64,000 bases of DNA from Asparagopsis taxiformis (taxonomy: Eukaryota > Rhodophyta > Florideophyceae > Bonnemaisoniales > Bonnemaisoniaceae): NCBI GenBank assembly GCA_030407315.1, contig JALQPE010000059.1, positions 235,583 through 299,582 on the forward strand, read 5' to 3'. Numbering within the stretch: position 1 is the first letter of the stretch; the number at the start of each line of letters is the position of its first letter. The translations under genes were made by a program, and so were the position numbers. The notes below the pieces were generated by a model. It was not told where the DNA came from. It searched no databases and worked only from the letters and a program-made list of their open reading frames with translations. Below are positions 60,301 to 64,000 of this stretch, piece after piece.

Positions 60301-61763
60301 GGTCGAAAATACCCTTGGTATAAATATGGCTGCTGGGGTTGGGTTGGCGCCGGCCGACGCAGGCCCCGAAAAATCCTAAAATAAATAGCTAAACTAAAAT
60401 AAATTACAATGTTTTGAATAGATAATTTGCTGTGGACAGGCTGTCGGTGAGATCCCAATGAATAGAGCTGGACCAAATCCAAAGTGCCACACGTGTAAGG
60501 CGTGTTGCACTACATAGGGATTTAGGGGTATGTCAAAACATGACTTCATTACATAGAGGGCAAAGACACAGCAGCTTGATAAAATTAACCCAATGTTACC
60601 CATCTACGGGGGGATGATTGGCGGCCGCTGCCCTGTTGCAGGAACACCCAGAAACCGTTTAAAATATTCTCACAAAATTTATCTTGCGACATCCCGAAAA
60701 AATCCTTAAAATTCGATATTAGCGTATTTGTACCGTTTAGGTAGTAGTAATAATATTGGGCGGGCGGTTTCACGACTATGGCTACTTGGAAACACGCGAT
60801 TTCAGGCCAGCATGGCAGTGATAGTTTGGCATGATTAAGTGAGCGGAGCTCTGTCACACCTTTTCTGCTACACGCGTGTAGATGGTATGCCCGACGGACG
60901 TCGTCGCTAAGGACCTATATGCAGTGTGTGAAACGTTATACGATCCATGGTGTAAACAGTTTTCAAAAGTTACTCAACGATAATATACATTCACGTCATG
61001 ACATGGTGCTGCTAGGTATGTGGTGCTGGCTGGGGCCCGGCCACAGTTTGACTGAACTGTACACATGTACAGCACACACGCGGGAAGCCTACCAAGTTGA
61101 TGTTTTTCACGGATGTGGCCGGCCCAGCCAGAGTGGCTAAAAAGGGGGCTGCCACGGGATGCGTCTGAAAATACCCAAAAATTAGGGAAATCAAAATGAA
61201 CCGAAAATAAGCTTCAGGAAGCATCCCTCGGCATGACGTTGTTTATAGGGGCAGAACAAGGCTCAAGAGCTAATTTCGAGTACGTGTTTCATCGAGGAAT
61301 GAAAATATAAGCGGGCTGTCGCAACGTAACACGTTGGACTTGGGGATTTTAGTGCAATGCATAACGAAAGTACGCAGGGGCCTGGCACCGGAGCAGTCTG
61401 CGACAACTGAGCGTTGATGGCGACGATCGACGAACATAGGGGTGGGTGGTGGAATTAGGGTATTGTTTGTGTGTAGGGATGAAACAGGTCGGGGATTAGG
61501 GGGGAATATTAGCTGCTGCACAAATGGCTGGATGGTATTGCACCAAAACGATATAGTGCAGCCATGGAACCATCATATGCACGAACCACATACGAATTTA
61601 TGTTTGGAAACGGTCTCGAGTGCAGGCAGGTGGAAAAGGTTTGCCCTCCCCCTTTGGCCATGGAAACATCTTTTATACTCTTGCGTACACATTCAAATAC
61701 CTGTCTGACAAACGATTTCTTCTGCCACAACTATCCCCTCTATTCGTGCGGCTCGATCCCAAC
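60301..61763. other. Subtelomeric stretch without supported genes
   Basis: About 1.4 kb of unique-looking sequence with short chance frames. It includes the palindrome CTGTACACATGTACAG near 61055 and a telomere-like GGGGATTAGGGGGG at 61491-61504. Confidence 0.45.
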
Positions 61764-62561
61764 ATGTTTTCCACTTGCCAACAGGAATTGTTCGTACGAC
61801 GCGTGGTGCGCTTGATGATTTGCAGCAACACCACGAAGACCCCCTTTTCTACTGCACAGCTGACCTCCCACGTGTTTCAAGGGATTCACCCACTGACCAC
61901 CTCTACCACCTCTTCCCACCGCTTACTAGAACCATTCATATCACGTGCACAGGAACAGCTACGCTCCATCCTCGGGATGGAGATGGTTTTGATCTCTAGA
62001 CAGAATGTTTCGTTTGCACAAGGACAGCGCAGGCAGAGGCGTCGTCCTCCTACTAGTGCCTACATATTGGTGTCCACCCTCCCATCGTCGAGCAGAGTTC
62101 GTGATGCAAATGAATTTGCTGCTTTGGCGTTGATGACTGTAATTGCTTCATTCATTGTTCTGCACCCCGACTGCTGCATGGAGGAGGAGGAGCTATTTCT
62201 GCGACTAGGAAGATGTGGGATTCATCCGCAGACGGAGTGCCATGAGCTTGGTATGCAAGAAGATGGCAATTTTGCTCACTGGATTAAGAACACCCTCCCT
62301 GGCCAGTGGTATTTGCAGCGCGACTATGTCAATTCTAAGTTGTACTACTCCCTTGGCGGCCGCCTTCGGGCAGAGTTGAACGACGCCGATATATTGGGCT
62401 TTGTGGACGCCACACTCCGACTCACTGTTGCTGTCTTTTCAGACGATGATGAAGAAGGAGGAGGAGGTGTTGGTGTTGATGAACTCCCGGACGGGTTGGA
62501 CGATGAAGGCAGGCGCCTACTGCAGCAGCGTCTCGATGAAGCTAGCGGAAGAGGTGACTAG
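61764..62561 (+). CDS. MAGE/Nse3-like protein (SMC5/6 complex)
   Basis: From Met 61764 the product is 265 aa; the frame is open to 61620. MAGE-family Nse3 proteins pair with the Nse1 RING protein in the SMC5/6 complex for DNA repair and telomere recombination. The first winged helix is suggested by QQELFVRRVVRLMICS and TPFSTAQLTSHVF. The second is clearer: FAALALMTVIASFIVLHPDC, EEELFLRLGRCGI, a short HELGM link, and a WIKNTLPGQWYLQRDYV segment equivalent to the MAGE 'VKQKYLEYRRV' strand. The acidic Gly-rich tail is disordered. The gene lies 1.6 kb from the telomere, an unusual place for a single-copy core gene. Confidence 0.72.
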   Translation: MFSTCQQELFVRRVVRLMICSNTTKTPFSTAQLTSHVFQGIHPLTTSTTSSHRLLEPFISRAQEQLRSILGMEMVLISRQNVSFAQGQRRQRRRPPTSAYILVSTLPSSSRVRDANEFAALALMTVIASFIVLHPDCCMEEEELFLRLGRCGIHPQTECHELGMQEDGNFAHWIKNTLPGQWYLQRDYVNSKLYYSLGGRLRAELNDADILGFVDATLRLTVAVFSDDDEEGGGGVGVDELPDGLDDEGRRLLQQRLDEASGRGD

Positions 62562-62868
62562 TATTCGTCTATAGTAGCAGAATATAGTATGTAGGTAATG
62601 GAAAGGGGGTAGTAACTCAAACCCAATATACGTCAAACCAGTACACATGCTTCAATTTCTTCAACTTTGTTCGTGTATTCAGCTGCTCCTAACAAAGGTC
62701 TGCAGGAGGCCTAATCGCACTAGGTATATTTCATTCAGGGAGTATGCGTTAGAATGTTGGATTGATGGATTTTCAAATTTTTGTGGCAGAAGAAAATTAT
62801 TCAATGCGGCTTTGATTTGGACAAAATCGTAATTCCTAATTTTTTCGATATTCTGGACGGGATTCGCT

Positions 62869-63147
62869 TTGCGGGGAGGCACTGATCAGAATTCACTAGA
62901 TAATTTTTTTTCTGCGGCAGAATTGATTGCAGACGAGGTCTTCGACTACCATGCCTTTGCTCTACTCTACGAGCTGTGCGACACTGAGCTGAAGCTAAAA
63001 ATGTGCCATGTCCCTACCACTTGGCCTGTAGTACCAGCACTTTGCCAATGTGTTCTCGACTCGGTCGGGAGAAGAGAAGTGGTAATTCAACGTATTATGC
63101 GCTTATTCGCAGCAGAGGTTAATCACAACAGTTCTGTATTTACCTGA
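62869..63147 (+). CDS. Small hypothetical protein near the telomere
   Basis: Not recognised. 92 residues, mildly hydrophobic with helical look (AELIADEVFDYHAFALLYELCD, quoted in parts) and four Cys. It may be a fragment or a chance frame. Confidence 0.25.
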   Translation: MRGGTDQNSLDNFFSAAELIADEVFDYHAFALLYELCDTELKLKMCHVPTTWPVVPALCQCVLDSVGRREVVIQRIMRLFAAEVNHNSSVFT

Positions 63148-63387
63148 GCTACTAGACTAGGCTGGAGAATTCTTTAAACTGAAAAAGACCTCACAACATC
63201 CATCAGATTCAGAGAGCCGTTTGTTGAGGTAGAGGTTGCCCAGTCTAACAATTCTTTAGCGGCATTGACGTGTTTTCCCGGAGCTTGGGAAATAACAGAA
63301 GGCCAGCAAATGTACCCAGGTTCGGCATGCTCGAAATCATTGCGACTGGAAGATCTTGAAGCTAGCAGGAAACAGAGATGAAGGGAC
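63148..63387. other. Telomere-adjacent unique sequence
   Basis: 240 bp between the last reading frame and the telomere; nothing recognised. Confidence 0.4.
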
Positions 63388-64000
63388 TTAGGGTATTAGG
63401 GGATTTAGGGGATTTTTAGGGATTTTTTTTTTTGGGGATTAGGGGATTTTTTAGGGGATTTAGGGGATTTTTTAGGGGAGTTTTAGGGGGATTAGGGATT
63501 AGGGGATTTAGGGGATTAGGGGTTAGGGGATTAGGGATTAGGGGATTAGGGGATTAGGGGATTAGGGGATTAAGGGGATTAGGGGATTAGGGGATTAGGG
63601 ATTAGGGGATTAGAGGATTAGGGGATTAGGGGATTAGGAGATTAGGGGATTAGGAAATTAGGGGATTTTTAGGGGATTTTTTAGGGATTAGGGGATTAGG
63701 GGATTAGGGGATTTTAGGTGATTAGGGGAATTAGGGGATTAGGGGATTTAGGGGATTTTAGGGGATTAGGGGGATTTAGGGGATTAGGGGGGTTTTTTTA
63801 GGGGATTAGGGGATTAGGGGGGATTAGGGGATTTTTAGGGGAATTAGGGGATTAGGGGATTAGGGGATTAGGGGATTAGGGGATTAGGGGATTAGGGATT
63901 AGGGGATTAGGGGATTAGGGGATTAGGGATTAGGGGATTAGGGGATTAGGGGATTAGGGGATTAGGGGATTAGGGGATTAGGGGATTAGGGGATTAGGGG
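63388..64000 (+). repeat. Telomere, dominant unit TTAGGGGA
   Basis: Tandem 8-mers TTAGGGGA fill the end of the window, with the G-rich strand running 5'->3' to the last base, as expected at a right chromosome end. The inner ~480 bp are irregular (TTAGGGA 7-mers, T-run expansions, extra G, a few TTAGAGGA types). The outer ~120 bp are nearly uniform. This gradient is normal for telomerase-made ends with old inner repeats. Confidence 0.96.

Noticed and set aside
63388..64000. CRISPR-like or satellite array
   Set aside because: Unit is 8 bp, G-rich and terminal with strand orientation toward the end; this is a telomere.

Overview
This is a nuclear chromosome end from a eukaryotic alga, most likely a unicellular red alga. 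Two genes point to the red lineage: a lumen-targeted PsbQ-like photosystem II subunit (26637-27266) and a plastid-targeted HEAT-repeat protein resembling phycobilin lyases (36066-37643). A CYP97 carotenoid hydroxylase and a plastid RUS/DUF647 protein also show a photosynthetic cell. Genes are compact and almost intron-free. I found one convincing spliceosomal intron (41714-41778, 65 nt) and one tRNA intron. Species cannot be fixed from sequence alone.

Positions 1-47931 are the gene-dense chromosomal arm. In order they hold: a syntaxin (cut by the window start), endonuclease III, a proline-rich PH protein, tRNA-Ala, a Pho80/U-type cyclin, a coiled-coil protein with a shugoshin-like tail, a membrane-anchored RNase T2 homologue lacking its first catalytic His, a C2H2 zinc-finger protein, a Nup50/Nup2-like nucleoporin with a frameshift, a BIG-type Sec7 Arf-GEF, a disordered protein, NADH-cytochrome b5 reductase, Timeless/Tof1, PsbQ', farnesyltransferase alpha, RNA polymerase III subunit RPC5, RAD9, CYP97, a photolyase-N/RUS fusion, the HEAT protein, a DUF4336 protein, a uracil-DNA-glycosylase-fold/ADP-ribosyltransferase fusion, a DUF1294 membrane protein, a repetitive Lys-rich chromatin-like protein and a class I histone deacetylase. 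Several themes recur: replication and checkpoint (Timeless, RAD9; both have E2F-like upstream sites), DNA repair (Nth, UDG-ART), plastid function (26-38 kb), and membrane traffic (syntaxin, BIG).

From about 47.9 kb the gene density collapses and the sequence becomes subtelomeric. It holds a decayed Ty3/gypsy retroelement (gag, protease, start of RT) bounded by an inverted UTR-like repeat, dispersed diverged repeats, two large foldbacks, fragments of a cupin/dioxygenase-like gene, interstitial telomere-like motifs, and a MAGE/Nse3-like gene. The last ~610 bp (63388-64000) are a telomere with a dominant 8-bp unit TTAGGGGA, G-rich strand running 5'->3' to the window end.

The strongest candidate for something undescribed is the 531-residue UDG-ART fusion at 40382-42042. 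It joins a UDG fold whose catalytic Asp and His are replaced to an ART domain with an intact R-S-ExE signature. Other odd items are the photolyase-N/RUS fusion, the pseudo-RNase T2, the syntaxin with two membrane anchors, and the telomere repeat.
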